The notes under the pieces: model-generated
Told to the model about the DNA's origin: nothing
What the model saw: only the letters and a program-made list of their open reading frames with translations
Database searches by the model: none
Assembly (NCBI GenBank): GCA_022340345.1
Contig: JAJDOE010000041.1
Coordinates: forward strand, 1 to 45,031
Origin: Gammaproteobacteria bacterium
Lineage (GTDB): Bacteria; Pseudomonadota; Gammaproteobacteria; HyVt-429
Direction of reading: 5' to 3'
Length of the DNA stretch: 45,031 nucleotides
Translations under genes and position numbers: made by a program
Shown here: piece after piece, positions 33,577-42,828 of the stretch
Numbering within the stretch: the first letter of the stretch is position 1
How the letters are laid out: the number at the start of each line of letters is the position of its first letter

Positions 33577-36500
33577 TCAGGCCGCCGGATCCGCTTTTCC
33601 GCGCCCCCGGAAAAGAAAACACAAACCCTGCCATACGTCGACACCGCACAGGAATGCCGCCGGGATGGTCAGCAGCGTCACGAAAGTGGCGAAGATCAGT
33701 CCGGACGACAGGGCCAGGGCCATGGGCGCGACGAACGGGTCCAGGCCGCCCCAGCCGTAGGCGGTGGGTAACAGGCCGAGCACCGTGGTGGTGGCGGTGA
33801 GGAACACCGCGCGGATGCGCCGGCGGCCCGCCTGGATGAGGGCCTCCTTGTAACCGACGCCTTCGCGGATCGCGCGCTGAACAAATACCAGTAAGACCAG
33901 GGCGCTGTTCACCACCACCCCGGTGAGGGCCACCATGCCCATCAGCGCGAAAAAAGACAGCGGCATAGGCTTCCAGTACAGATCGTGCAGGTAGAAGCTG
34001 AGGATAATGCCGATGATCCCGAACGGTATGGAGAGCATCACCGTCAGGGGATAGGCCAGGTTGTTGAACTGGATCGCAAGAATGAAAAAGATCGCGACCA
34101 GCGCGAAGGCCATGGACCAGATCAGGCTGGCGACGGATTCCTGGTTCTTCTCCTGTTCTCCGCCGTAGCGTACGTCCACCCGAGATGCCAGTTCGCCCAG
34201 CCACTGGGACGCGTTGGCTTCCACGCGCCGATTGATTTCCAGGCTGGTGATGATGCTGGTATCCACGTCCGCCACCACGCTTACCACCCGCCGGGTATCC
34301 CGGTGACGGATGGTGGTGAATCCTGGGACTTCTTCGAATTGCGCCAGGCGTTCCAGCGGCACCAGCCCGCCACGGCCGTTGGGGATCAGCAGTTTGCGCA
34401 AGTTGTCCAGTTGGTCGCCGGTTTCGGGAAAACGGATGGTCACGTCCACTTCCTCGCTCCCACGCCGGGTGGTGGAGATCACCAGGCCGTCCACGGCGGC
34501 GCGAATCTGGCGTGCTGCGGTAGCCAGGTCCACGCCGGCGTAGGTGGCGGCGCCCCGATCCAGGTTCACGTTCACCTGGGTATCACCGGGGTCGAGACCA
34601 CTGTCGATGCCCGTGACACCGGGAACCGTTTCCAGGTACCGGATCAGCTCGCGGGCCGCCTGTTCGCTGTCCTCATCGCGATGGCCGCTGAACTCCACCT
34701 GCAGCGCACGGCCAGTGGGCGGTCCGGGACGCAACTGGGTGAATGCGATTTTCAGGTGCGGGTAGCGCGGCGGCAGTACTTTTTCCAGCCGCCGCATGTC
34801 TTCCCCCGCGTCGTGCTGCGGGCGGCTGACGGGCTCGGTGTAGATCACGTGCAACTGGCCAAACCGGCTGCCGCGCTGCAGGAGCGGGTCGCCCTCATCG
34901 ATAGAGGTCTGCCCCGCAAGCAGCACGGTGGCTTCCAGGTAGTCCGGGTTGATGCGCGAACGCAGATCCTGGTCGATCGCCAGCAATTCCTGGTGCATGC
35001 GCTCCAGGTTGGTTCCCGGTGGTGCGGTGACCCGCACCAGGTACTGATCCAGCCCCACCGCGGGAAACAGCTCGAAATGCATGCTGGTGCGCGCCAGCCA
35101 CAAGGCTCCGGCCAGCACCAGCACAGAGATCAGCACGGTGATCCAGCGCCCCCACAAGGCGGCGCGCAAGGTCGCCACGTAAATCCTCTCCATCCACACC
35201 AGCCAGAAACGCTGTGACGGTTCGCTGGCCGGGCGAGTTACGTGGGCGACGTGGGATGGCAGGATGAAAAAGGACTCCATCCAGGACAGGACCAGCAAGG
35301 TCATTACCACGATCGGGATTCCGATCACGAACTTGCCGATGAGCCCGGGCATGAACATCATCGGCATGAACGCCGCCACCGTGGTCAGGATCGTGGCGGA
35401 CACCGGACCGATGAGCTCCACCGCGCCGGTGGTGGCCGCGTGCTTCGGCGACATGCCGTGTTCCATGTGGTAGGTGATGTTCTCGCCGACGATGATGGCG
35501 TCGTCCACCAGCATGCCGAGTACGATGATGAATCCCATCATGGAAATGAGATTCAGCGTCACTCCGGCCACGAACAGGATGTACAGGCCCGCGAGAAACA
35601 CGATCGGCAGGCCCCAGGTAGTGGTAATCGCCACGGACGGCCGCAGGAACAGCACCAGAGACAGCAGCACCAGGATCAGGCCGATTCCGGCATTGTTGGT
35701 GAGAACATTCAGGCGGATCCGGGTGTTGCGGGAAAAGTCCTGGAAAGTCGTAATCCGCAAGTCCTTGCCGTAGCGCTCCGGTACCTTGTCCAGGTAGGCC
35801 TTCACGCTATCGACGATGTCGATGATGTCGCCGTCGGTCTTCTTGAGCACCAGGATGTTCAGCCCCGGCACGCCGCTCACCGCCTGCAAGGTGCGCGGGC
35901 GTTCCAGGCGTTCCTCGACGCGGGCGACATCGCCTACCGTCAGGGTGTCGCCCTCATCGTTGGCGCGAATCACCACGTCGCGGGCATCCGTCGCGTTGCG
36001 AAACTGGCCGCGCACGCGCACCGCGCGCTGTCCGTCGGGGGTGTCCAGGTCGCCACCGGGAGCATTGATGTTCCAGCCACGGATCGCCTGGCTGATCTCG
36101 TCCACCGACAAGCGGTAGCGTTGCATGGCTTGCGGATCCACGGTGACCCGGTACTCGGATTTTCGCTCTCCGGAAATCACCACCCGCGCCACTCCGTTGA
36201 TGGCCAGCAGGTCGTCCTGCAGGGAGTCGCCCAGGCGCCGCAGTTCGACTTCCGTGCGCGGGGCGGATATGGCGATACGCACCACCGGAAAAACGCTGCC
36301 ATCGATCTCGCGGATGGAGGGATCATTGGGCAGATCGGCGGGAAGGTCGGCACGATCCAGAGCCACCGAGACATCGGACACCATGCGCTCGCGGTTCGGC
36401 GCGCGGGGATCCAGCTCCAGGTTGATGCGCCCGGAGCCCGGAAACGACATGGAAATCATGTTGTCGATGCCGTCCAGGGTACGAAGTTCCTGTTCCAGCG

Positions 36501-36699
36501 GTGTAATTACCAACTGTTCGACTTCGTCCGGCGCCGCACCGGGGTAGACCACGTTGATCTGGATCTGGTCGAGGTTGACGTTGGGAAACGCTTCCCGGTT
36601 GATGGTCAGGGCGGCAAAAACCCCCAGGCCCACCAGGAACAGGGAGACCAGGTTCACTACCAGGCCACGGCCGACCAGGTAGCGAATGGCACCGGTCAC
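33577..36699 (-). CDS. RND-family efflux permease (HAE1/AcrB type)
   Basis: A 1040-residue inner-membrane antiporter with the twelve-helix, two-large-loop layout. The proton-relay pair is Asp399/Asp400 in GMLVDDAIIVGEN, within FIIVLGMLVDD. The first periplasmic part is standard (NREAFPNVNLDQIQINVVYPG, PGAAPDEVEQLV) and the C-terminal half repeats it. Full length argues for an active pump. GTG 36699 overlaps the stop of the outer-membrane factor gene (GTGA). No periplasmic adaptor gene is present, which is unusual for a two-gene RND/OMF unit. The substrate is unknown. Confidence 0.93.
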   Translation of the reverse strand: MTGAIRYLVGRGLVVNLVSLFLVGLGVFAALTINREAFPNVNLDQIQINVVYPGAAPDEVEQLVITPLEQELRTLDGIDNMISMSFPGSGRINLELDPRAPNRERMVSDVSVALDRADLPADLPNDPSIREIDGSVFPVVRIAISAPRTEVELRRLGDSLQDDLLAINGVARVVISGERKSEYRVTVDPQAMQRYRLSVDEISQAIRGWNINAPGGDLDTPDGQRAVRVRGQFRNATDARDVVIRANDEGDTLTVGDVARVEERLERPRTLQAVSGVPGLNILVLKKTDGDIIDIVDSVKAYLDKVPERYGKDLRITTFQDFSRNTRIRLNVLTNNAGIGLILVLLSLVLFLRPSVAITTTWGLPIVFLAGLYILFVAGVTLNLISMMGFIIVLGMLVDDAIIVGENITYHMEHGMSPKHAATTGAVELIGPVSATILTTVAAFMPMMFMPGLIGKFVIGIPIVVMTLLVLSWMESFFILPSHVAHVTRPASEPSQRFWLVWMERIYVATLRAALWGRWITVLISVLVLAGALWLARTSMHFELFPAVGLDQYLVRVTAPPGTNLERMHQELLAIDQDLRSRINPDYLEATVLLAGQTSIDEGDPLLQRGSRFGQLHVIYTEPVSRPQHDAGEDMRRLEKVLPPRYPHLKIAFTQLRPGPPTGRALQVEFSGHRDEDSEQAARELIRYLETVPGVTGIDSGLDPGDTQVNVNLDRGAATYAGVDLATAARQIRAAVDGLVISTTRRGSEEVDVTIRFPETGDQLDNLRKLLIPNGRGGLVPLERLAQFEEVPGFTTIRHRDTRRVVSVVADVDTSIITSLEINRRVEANASQWLGELASRVDVRYGGEQEKNQESVASLIWSMAFALVAIFFILAIQFNNLAYPLTVMLSIPFGIIGIILSFYLHDLYWKPMPLSFFALMGMVALTGVVVNSALVLLVFVQRAIREGVGYKEALIQAGRRRIRAVFLTATTTVLGLLPTAYGWGGLDPFVAPMALALSSGLIFATFVTLLTIPAAFLCGVDVWQGLCFLFRGRGKADPAA

Positions 36700-38120
36700 T
36701 GCGTCGCCACCGGAAGGCCGCGCCAGAGGGCGCCGCTGAGCAGTTCCAGGTGGTAGCCGAGACGGGAGAGCTCCACCGCCTGGCGTTCCGCCAGCAACTC
36801 GGCGCCGAACAACTCCCCCTCGAACTGGATGAGCACGCTGGTATCCACGCGTCCGTCACCATGCCGCTTCAGGGCATCATCCAGTTTGCGCTGTTCCCGT
36901 TGTACCTGCGCCTGGTAGGCGTGCCAGGCGCGGCGCCGTTGCGCGATGCGCTCGATAAGGGAGCGCACTTCGTACCGCAGATCCGTTTCCGCGACCCCTG
37001 CCCGGTTGTCCAGGATTTCGCCATCCAGGCGAGCCTGGCGCAGCACAGCGCGCAGACCGCTGTCGTCCACCGCGCGGCGGTACTCCAGGCCCAGAAATGC
37101 GTTCAGGTCCGTCTGGTCGATGCGCCCGTCGCTGGTGGGACCGTGCTGGTAGCGGGGGCCGATGCGGCTGACCAGATCGAGCTGATCGCGCTGGCTGTCC
37201 TCGATGCGCGCGATGGTGGCCTCCAGTGCGGCACGTTGCTCGTGCAGGGCGGCCAGCAACGGCGAGCGGGCGATTGCCTTCTCGATTACGCCGAGCGCCG
37301 CTTCACTTTGCCCCGGCGCCGCCGGACGCGGAACGATTGGATCGTCCGCCTGCACTTCGCGCAGCCGGTTGAGGGCCACCCGTTGTCCAACCAATATGGC
37401 GGTCAACGCCTGCACGTCCGCCTCCCGCGCACTCTGTTGCGCGCGCGCCTGGAGCAGGTCGTGTTGTTCGGCGATGCCCAGCTTGGCGCGACCGGAAACG
37501 TAGTCCAGGAAGCGCCGCGCCCGCTCGCGGGCGCGGCGGGCATTGTTGAGGTCCGCGTGGACCGTGGCGAATTCATGGAACAGGTCAATGACCCGGACGG
37601 CCACCCGGTCGCGGGCGGCATCCCGGTCGGCCTGGGCGAGGGCCTCGCTGGCGCGCGCCAGGCGCAGGCGTTCCTGATAGGCGGCGTTGTCGTGACCGCG
37701 CAAAAGCGGCCGCCGCCAGCTCAGGCTCAGGCTGGTGGTGTTGGCCGGGTCCGGGATCAGCGGGCTGAGTACGGCTCCGGCCTCGCTGCGTTCCAGGCGC
37801 GTCTCCAGCCCCACGGAGCCCCCCCCGGCAAGCTGGCGGGTGACCCCGAAGCGACCGCTGGCCAGGTCGCCAGGCGTATTCAGGAACCCGGTCTCGCGGG
37901 ACAGGAACAGGTCCGCCTGCCACTGCCAGCCGAGCTCGGAACGCACCCGCGCCAGTTCCTGGCCGGCTCGCTGCACGTTCAGTTCCGCGGTGCGCAGATC
38001 TGCGTAGCGGTCCAGCACCTGGGCGAGCACCGACGGCAGGCCCAGCGGGGTCGTTGCCGCGCTTACGGACAGCGGCAGCAGGCAGGCAATGGCCAGAAAT
38101 CGTTGCAGCAGAGGGCTCAT
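36696..38120 (-). CDS. TolC-family outer-membrane factor
   Basis: A 474-residue OEP-family protein with a signal peptide (residues 1-21, ending SVSA). It is built of two long-helix repeats typical of TolC trimers: VLDRYADLRTAELNVQRAGQ near the start of the first and a matching heptad-rich run in the second, with a beta-strand region around ADLFLSRETGF. It would form the outer-membrane exit duct for the RND pump encoded immediately downstream. ATG 38120 is chosen because it begins the signal peptide. A TAGAAT hexamer lies 10 nt upstream on the minus strand, suggesting a very short leader. Confidence 0.88.
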   Translation of the reverse strand: MSPLLQRFLAIACLLPLSVSAATTPLGLPSVLAQVLDRYADLRTAELNVQRAGQELARVRSELGWQWQADLFLSRETGFLNTPGDLASGRFGVTRQLAGGGSVGLETRLERSEAGAVLSPLIPDPANTTSLSLSWRRPLLRGHDNAAYQERLRLARASEALAQADRDAARDRVAVRVIDLFHEFATVHADLNNARRARERARRFLDYVSGRAKLGIAEQHDLLQARAQQSAREADVQALTAILVGQRVALNRLREVQADDPIVPRPAAPGQSEAALGVIEKAIARSPLLAALHEQRAALEATIARIEDSQRDQLDLVSRIGPRYQHGPTSDGRIDQTDLNAFLGLEYRRAVDDSGLRAVLRQARLDGEILDNRAGVAETDLRYEVRSLIERIAQRRRAWHAYQAQVQREQRKLDDALKRHGDGRVDTSVLIQFEGELFGAELLAERQAVELSRLGYHLELLSGALWRGLPVATQ

Positions 38121-38228
38121 GGGGGGCGGTATTCTACTGGTTTCCAGCCTGGTGTTGACGCCAAAGGCCGGAAAATTCGCCGGCCCCGGTGCGTGGCCCG
38201 CCCGGCGGGCTTGTGGCAGAGTCTCTCC

Positions 38229-38453
38229 ATGTCCGCCGCAGCCGCCACCGAATACGTGGGCCTGTTCACCATCGCCGGTGAGGGCGTGGTGTGCGCGGTG
38301 CGGGATGACGGGTGCCTCAAATACTATGACCGCCGCGGATTGCAGCACCGCATCATCGAGCGTCAGAAGGCCGGCCTGGAGGTGAGCGCGGAACAACAGG
38401 CCCTGCGCGAACTCAACGCGCTGCTGGAGCGCGGTCTGCGCCTGGCCAACTGA
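38229..38453 (+). CDS. Small hypothetical protein
   Basis: A 74-residue protein that I do not recognise. The first half is strand-like (TEYVGLFTIAGEGVVCAVRD, then CLKYYDRRGLQ) and the second half is a charged helix (LEVSAEQQALRELNALLERG). There is no signal peptide. It is divergent from the outer-membrane factor gene and 41 bp upstream of the aminotransferase gene on the same strand. Ordered composition and the compact start ATG 38229 suggest a real gene, though proof needs homologues. Confidence 0.55.
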   Translation: MSAAAATEYVGLFTIAGEGVVCAVRDDGCLKYYDRRGLQHRIIERQKAGLEVSAEQQALRELNALLERGLRLAN

Positions 38454-38494
38454 AGCACGCCGTAGCCGGAAGCGCAGAGGGACCGGTCGAAAAA

Positions 38495-39646
38495 ATGCGT
38501 TCGCGGGTGGATTCGATCCGTTCCTTTCGGGTCATGGACGTGCTGGAACGTGCGCTGGCTCGCGAGGCGGCCGGGCATTCCGTCATCCACCTGGAAATTG
38601 GTGAACCGGATTTCGCTACGCCCGACGAGGTCATCGCGGCGGGTATCTCCGCACTGCGGGCCGACCACACCCGCTACGTGCAGGCGCTCGGCATCCCGGC
38701 CCTGCGCGAGGCTATCGCCGCCAGCTACGCGCCGGCAGATCTGGATCCGGAGCGGGTGGCGGTTGCGCCGGGTAGTTCCGGGGCGCTGCAGCTGGTCATG
38801 GGCCTGTTGCTGCGAGAGGGTGACGAGGTGCTGCTGGCGGACCCGGGATACCCATGCAACGCCAACTTTGTGCGCCTGTACGGCGGCGTTCCCCGCCTTC
38901 TGCCCTCGGGACCGGACAGCGGCTATCAGCTCACCGCGCAACGGGTGGCGGACGCCTGGGGCCCGAAAACCCGGGTGGTGATGGTTGCGACCCCTGCCAA
39001 TCCCACCGGCGCCCTCATTGCACCGGAGGAACTCGAGGCCATCGCGGACACGGTGGCGGCCCGCGGTGGCTACCTGATCGTGGATGAAATTTACCAGGGC
39101 CTGGTCTACGACCGGGCGCCGCTCAGCATGCTCGCCAGCCGGGACGAGGTGTTCGTGGTCAACAGCTTTTCCAAATACCACGGCATGACCGGTTGGCGCA
39201 TTGGCTGGCTGGTGATGCCGCATCAATACCGCGAGGCCATCACCCGCCTTGCCCAGAACCTTTTCATCTCCACTTCGACGCCGGCCCAGTTTGCCGCCTT
39301 GCGCGCCCTGGGGCCGGACCTGCGGGTGGAGTTCGAGCGTCGGCGCAAGGTTTTCCACCAGCGTCGTGACTTCCTGGTGCCGGCGCTGCGAGGACTGGGC
39401 TTTGGCGTGCCGTTGCTGCCGGCCGGCGCGTTTTATGTCTACGCGGACGTCAGTGGGCTGGGATACACCGGCGAGCAACTGGCCCACGAGCTGCTGGAGG
39501 AGGCGGACGTGGCGATCACTCCCGGTGCGGATTTCGGCAGTTACCGGGCCGCCGAGCACGTACGATTTTCCTATGCGGCGTCACTGGAAGCATTGTCCGA
39601 GGCGGTGGCGCGCATGGGACGTTTTTTTGCCGGACCAGCGCACTGA
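38495..39646 (+). CDS. PLP-dependent aminotransferase, class I/II
   Basis: A 383-residue fold-type I aminotransferase. The PLP lysine is Lys227 in [16 protein letters not shown], with Asp197 and Tyr200 in VDEIYQGL and Asn169 in ATPANPTGA. The N-terminus ENEIGEPDF-type motif appears as [11 protein letters not shown]. This matches the aspartate/alanine/aromatic aminotransferase subgroup, but the amino acid substrate cannot be read from the sequence. It precedes class II DAHP synthase by 53 bp on the same strand; a role in aromatic amino acids is possible but not shown. Start ATG 38495, with no strong Shine-Dalgarno. Confidence 0.92.
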   Translation: MRSRVDSIRSFRVMDVLERALAREAAGHSVIHLEIGEPDFATPDEVIAAGISALRADHTRYVQALGIPALREAIAASYAPADLDPERVAVAPGSSGALQLVMGLLLREGDEVLLADPGYPCNANFVRLYGGVPRLLPSGPDSGYQLTAQRVADAWGPKTRVVMVATPANPTGALIAPEELEAIADTVAARGGYLIVDEIYQGLVYDRAPLSMLASRDEVFVVNSFSKYHGMTGWRIGWLVMPHQYREAITRLAQNLFISTSTPAQFAALRALGPDLRVEFERRRKVFHQRRDFLVPALRGLGFGVPLLPAGAFYVYADVSGLGYTGEQLAHELLEEADVAITPGADFGSYRAAEHVRFSYAASLEALSEAVARMGRFFAGPAH

Positions 39647-39699
39647 AGCCTGAGCCTGAAAATGGTAAAACTCCGGCCCCGGATCCCGGCCACACGAGC

Positions 39700-41118
39700 A
39701 TGAGCAATCCTTCCCAGCGAAACTGGCAGCCCGAGAGCTGGCGTACGCTGCCGGCCCGGCAGCAGCCGGTGTATGCGGATGCCACGGCCCTGGCGGAAGC
39801 GGAGGCACGCCTGCGCCAGTCGCCTCCGCTGGTATTCGCCGGCGAGGCACGCCGACTGAAGGATTTGCTGGCCCGTGCTGCCAGCGGCAAGGGCTTTCTG
39901 CTGCAGGGTGGCGACTGCGCAGAAAGCTTCAGCGATTTCGGCGCCAACACCATCCGCGACAGTTTTCGTATCCTGCTCCAGATGTCGGTGATCCTGACCT
40001 TCGGCGCGGCGGTACCGGTCGTGAAGGTGGGGCGCATGGCGGGCCAGTTCGCCAAGCCCCGCAGCCAGGAAACCGAGCGGCAGGGCGACCAGGAGCTGGA
40101 GGCCTACCGCGGCGACATCATCAACGACATGGCATTCGAAGCCAGCGCACGGGAACCGGACCCGCAGCGCATGGTGCGCGCCTACGCGCAGTCCTCGGCG
40201 ACCCTCAACCTGCTGCGGGCTTTCGTCCAGGGTGGATATGCCAATCTGCACGAGGTCCAGCGCTGGAACCTGAGCTTCGCCCGCAACAGTCCGCAGAGCG
40301 ACCGCTACCGGGAACTGGCGGAACGACTTACGGATACCCTGGGTTTCATGGAGGCCTGCGGCATGTCGGCGGACACGCCGCAGATCCGGGAAATCGAATT
40401 TTTCACGTCCCACGAGGCACTGCTGTTGCCTTATGAACAGGCGCTGACCCGCATCGATTCCACCAGTGGCGAATGGTACGACTGTTCGGCCCACATGCTC
40501 TGGATCGGTGATCGCACCCGCGAACTGGACGGCGCCCATGTGGAGTTCCTGCGTGGGGTGCGCAACCCGGTCGGTCTCAAGGTCGGGCCGACGGTGAAGC
40601 CGGACGATCTGCTGCGGCTGATCGAACGCCTCAGTCCGGACAACGAGCCCGGTCGCCTGACCCTGATCTCGCGTATGGGAGCAAAGCACATCGCGAATCG
40701 CTTGCCGGCCCTGGTGCGGGCGGTGGCGGCGGAGGGGCGGAACGTGTTGTGGGCCTGTGATCCGATGCATGGCAACACGCTACGTTCCGGGGATTTCAAG
40801 ACCCGGCGCTTTGACGACCTCCTCGCCGAGGTACGCGCTTTCTTCGATATCCACCTGGCGGAGGGCGTCCACGCGGGCGGGCTGCACGTGGAGATGACCG
40901 GGGAGAACGTGACCGAGTGCATGGGTGGGGCCCAGGGGATTACCGCCGAACGCCTGGCGGAGCGGTACCATACCCAGTGTGATCCGCGGTTGAATGCGTC
41001 CCAGGCCCTGGAACTGGCCTTCCAGACAGCGGAGTGGTTGAAACGGGAGCGCCTGCGGGGCCGGGCAGAGCACGAGACGAGCGCGGTTGCGGGACCGGCC
41101 GGGGCTTCAAGTGCTTGA
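39700..41118 (+). CDS. 3-deoxy-7-phosphoheptulonate synthase, class II
   Basis: A 472-residue plant-type (AroA-II) DAHP synthase, the entry enzyme of the shikimate pathway, condensing PEP with erythrose-4-phosphate. GGDCAESF at 71-77 includes Cys73, a metal ligand; the others lie in [10 protein letters not shown] (His), [14 protein letters not shown] (Glu) and [12 protein letters not shown] (Asp). The conserved [17 protein letters not shown], with the arginine-lysine phosphate site, follows at about residue 106-122. Length is typical of bacterial class II enzymes, which are sequence-unrelated to E. coli AroF/G/H. Start ATG 39700. Confidence 0.96.
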   Translation: MSNPSQRNWQPESWRTLPARQQPVYADATALAEAEARLRQSPPLVFAGEARRLKDLLARAASGKGFLLQGGDCAESFSDFGANTIRDSFRILLQMSVILTFGAAVPVVKVGRMAGQFAKPRSQETERQGDQELEAYRGDIINDMAFEASAREPDPQRMVRAYAQSSATLNLLRAFVQGGYANLHEVQRWNLSFARNSPQSDRYRELAERLTDTLGFMEACGMSADTPQIREIEFFTSHEALLLPYEQALTRIDSTSGEWYDCSAHMLWIGDRTRELDGAHVEFLRGVRNPVGLKVGPTVKPDDLLRLIERLSPDNEPGRLTLISRMGAKHIANRLPALVRAVAAEGRNVLWACDPMHGNTLRSGDFKTRRFDDLLAEVRAFFDIHLAEGVHAGGLHVEMTGENVTECMGGAQGITAERLAERYHTQCDPRLNASQALELAFQTAEWLKRERLRGRAEHETSAVAGPAGASSA

Positions 41119-41139
41119 TTGGAAAACCGAATCCACGGG

Positions 41140-41169
41140 TTGCAAGCCTATATTAGGAAACCTTAAACT
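41140..41169 (+). promoter_or_regulatory. Possible promoter of the orphan gene at 41282
   Basis: TTGCAA at 41140-41145 with TAAACT at 41164-41169 (18-nt spacer) is the better pair; TATATT at 41149-41154 is an alternative -10 without a clear -35. The region is markedly AT-rich compared with its surroundings. It would give a leader of about 110 nt ending in AGGAG at 41267-41271. Confidence 0.4.
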
Positions 41170-41281
41170 ACTGCGCCGGGCCTGCCGTTCCCACGGCCGG
41201 CCCGATCCCTCTTTTTGGGGCGGTTGCCCGTGACCCGGGTGCTGCCGGAGCGAATTTTCAGGTGACAGGAGAATTACGAGA

Positions 41282-41770
41282 ATGAAGTGTTACACCGTGA
41301 CCGCCAATGGCGTCAGCGAAGGTATCGACCTGGCCAGCGAGCCCTATCCCCATGTTGCCGTGGGTGACCCGGCAGCGCCGCACCATTTCCGCCGCGTGGA
41401 AGTGGACGAGGGCCTGGCCGGAAACGGCAAGGTGATGAATTGCTCGGTGGTGCTGGACGTCAAGGAAGAGGATCCGCGGCGCGCCTCCTACAAGCTGGTG
41501 GAGGCGACCGGCGAGGACGATGACCAGGCGCTGGTGAAAATCGAGCCGCGCGCCACGGACGCGGGGCGTTCCTTCTACGAACTGCCTGCCAATACGTTTT
41601 CGCTGGCGGTAGGTTGGTTCTCCGGCAGCCAGGGCAACAAGGTGAACAGCCCGGTGGAACTGGTGGTGCTCAAAAAGGACACCGAGATACCGATCTTCCA
41701 GACCGAAGACATGTGGAAGGATCCGGAGCCCGTACTCACGGTGCGTTTCGACGGCAATCGCCTAAGCTGA
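41282..41770 (+). CDS. Hypothetical protein, acidic, soluble
   Basis: A 162-residue protein that I do not recognise. It lacks a signal peptide and membrane helices, is acidic, and appears mainly beta-stranded: KCYTVTANGVSEGIDL at the start, MNCSVVLDVKEED and YKLVEATGEDDDQALVKIEP, then SFYELPANTFSLAVGWFSG and a final PVLTVRFDGN. The mix suggests a compact beta-sandwich. It has its own AT-rich promoter region, a good Shine-Dalgarno (AGGAG, 10 nt before ATG 41282) and an ideal terminator, so it is an independent transcription unit that may be well expressed. Confidence 0.7.
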   Translation: MKCYTVTANGVSEGIDLASEPYPHVAVGDPAAPHHFRRVEVDEGLAGNGKVMNCSVVLDVKEEDPRRASYKLVEATGEDDDQALVKIEPRATDAGRSFYELPANTFSLAVGWFSGSQGNKVNSPVELVVLKKDTEIPIFQTEDMWKDPEPVLTVRFDGNRLS

Positions 41771-41785
41771 GTCCCGTCTGCCCGG

Positions 41786-41815
41786 AAAGGCCGGCCCGCC
41801 TGGCCGGCCTTTTTT
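41786..41815 (+). terminator. Rho-independent terminator of the orphan gene
   Basis: AAAGGCCGGCC at 41786-41796 and GGCCGGCCTTT at 41802-41812 form an 11-bp stem with a 5-nt loop, followed by a run of six or more T ending at 41815. It lies 15 bp after the stop codon on the plus strand. On the minus strand the tail is only three T, so it should mostly stop plus-strand transcription. Confidence 0.9.
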
Positions 41816-41821
41816 ATGCAA

Positions 41822-42361
41822 TCAACCCGGCTGGTTCAGCGGGTGCCACTTGCCGTCTTTGCCGAGACACAGCAAGCCGTGCAATGGAACCGTCTTGCCA
41901 TCAATGGTGGCGGTGGTCTCGTAGCGACGGATTTCCCGGCAGCGGTCCGCGGCCTCGTCCTCAACATACTCGTCCGGATCGGGGCCGCCATACGCATATG
42001 GGGCAACCACGATTGGCGGATACCAGCCGCGCCGGTAGGGACGCACATACGCGCCGCGCCAGTAGGGACGCACATACGCGCCGCGCCAGTAGGGACGCCC
42101 GTACCAGCCGCCACGGTAGTACGGCCGGCCGCGGTACACGCCGACACCCCAGCGGCCGCGCCAATGGGTTCCTCCGTGGTACTCATGGTGGGCATCCGTG
42201 CGCACCCGAACGGCCTGGCCGGCCGGATCGGCATCGGACGGAACCGGCTGGGATGCCGAAGAGACCCCCGCCGGATTATCGGCAGAGGCGTTCGCCGGCA
42301 GGGGCAACCACAGGGCGCCCAATAGCACGGCCAGCAAGGTTTGTAGTAGCCGCGTTCGCAT
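41822..42361 (-). CDS. Exported Arg/Gly/Tyr-rich repeat protein
   Basis: A 179-residue protein with a signal peptide (residues 1-26, ending PANA). Residues about 65-115 are very rich in Arg, Tyr, Gly and Trp and include a nine-residue repeat, RPYWRGAYV, in two exact and two divergent copies. The C-terminal part is a compact domain with Cys at both ends (RCREIRRY ... LLCLGKDGKWHPL), similar to tails of small surface-antigen-like proteins. It is probably a periplasmic or outer-membrane-associated protein; the basic aromatic repeat could bind polyanions such as LPS or nucleic acid, which is inference. It is monocistronic on the minus strand. Confidence 0.75.
   Translation of the reverse strand: MRTRLLQTLLAVLLGALWLPLPANASADNPAGVSSASQPVPSDADPAGQAVRVRTDAHHEYHGGTHWRGRWGVGVYRGRPYYRGGWYGRPYWRGAYVRPYWRGAYVRPYRRGWYPPIVVAPYAYGGPDPDEYVEDEAADRCREIRRYETTATIDGKTVPLHGLLCLGKDGKWHPLNQPG
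42035..42142. repeat. 27-bp tandem repeat inside the RGY-rich gene
   Basis: Four units of 27 bp start at 42035, 42062, 42089 and 42116, each beginning GTAG. Units one and two are identical and the last two are diverged. On the minus strand each unit encodes nine residues, so copy-number changes keep the reading frame. Confidence 0.85.
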
Positions 42362-42441
42362 CGTAGTGCCCTCCGAAAATTGGCTTCAGGCTGGTTAACG
42401 CGGCGCTGGCGGAAGCGGTGACAGGGCGTCTGCCCGGGTGC

Positions 42442-42470
42442 TTGACGGCTTTGTCCATGGCGGCTAGCGT
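42442..42470 (+). promoter_or_regulatory. Probable promoter of the glutaredoxin gene
   Basis: TTGACG at 42442-42447 and TAGCGT at 42465-42470 are spaced 17 nt. The predicted leader is about 25 nt and carries GAGAGGA just before ATG 42503. Confidence 0.5.
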
Positions 42471-42502
42471 GCCGGCGCCAGCCCAGCAATTCGAGAGGAC
42501 CC

Positions 42503-42769
42503 ATGGCCCGAGTAATTATCTACAGTACCGCTTCCTGCCCGATCTGCGAGCGCTGCAAATCCCTGTTGCAGCGCCTGGGCATTCCCTACGAGGAGCTGCG
42601 GCTGGACGAGGATGCCGACGGGTCCCGCAAGCGCAGTTTCGCCCGGGCGACCGACGGCGCGCGCACGGTGCCGCAGATCCTGATCGATGGCCGCTGGATC
42701 GGCGGTTACAGTGAACTCACGGAAATGCACATGGACGGGGAACTGGAGCCGCTGATCCAGGCCGGTTGA
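42503..42769 (+). CDS. Glutaredoxin-family protein
   Basis: An 88-residue thioredoxin-fold protein. The redox motif is CPIC (Cys12, Cys15) with an extra cysteine at 18 (CPICERC). The cis-proline is in ARTVPQILIDGRWIGGYSEL, which also supplies the glutathione-binding GGY segment. Classical glutaredoxins have CPYC; CPIC with a third nearby cysteine could allow metal binding or a different disulfide partner, which is inference. It is 59 bp ahead of the anchored unknown protein and has its own promoter-like hexamers. Confidence 0.9.
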   Translation: MARVIIYSTASCPICERCKSLLQRLGIPYEELRLDEDADGSRKRSFARATDGARTVPQILIDGRWIGGYSELTEMHMDGELEPLIQAG

Positions 42770-42828
42770 ACCGACCCCCACCGGCCGCTTGCGCCTACTC
42801 AGGTAGCGTCCTAACATCTTCCATTAAC

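Noticed and set aside
33985..36756. Plus-strand His-rich open frames opposite the RND pump
   Set aside because: The minus strand encodes a full 1040-residue RND permease with the DD relay motif; the His-rich composition is a reverse-complement effect of its codons.
42035..42142. CRISPR or minisatellite locus outside a gene
   Set aside because: The 27-bp units are contiguous without spacers, keep the reading frame and encode a nine-residue repeat in an exported protein.
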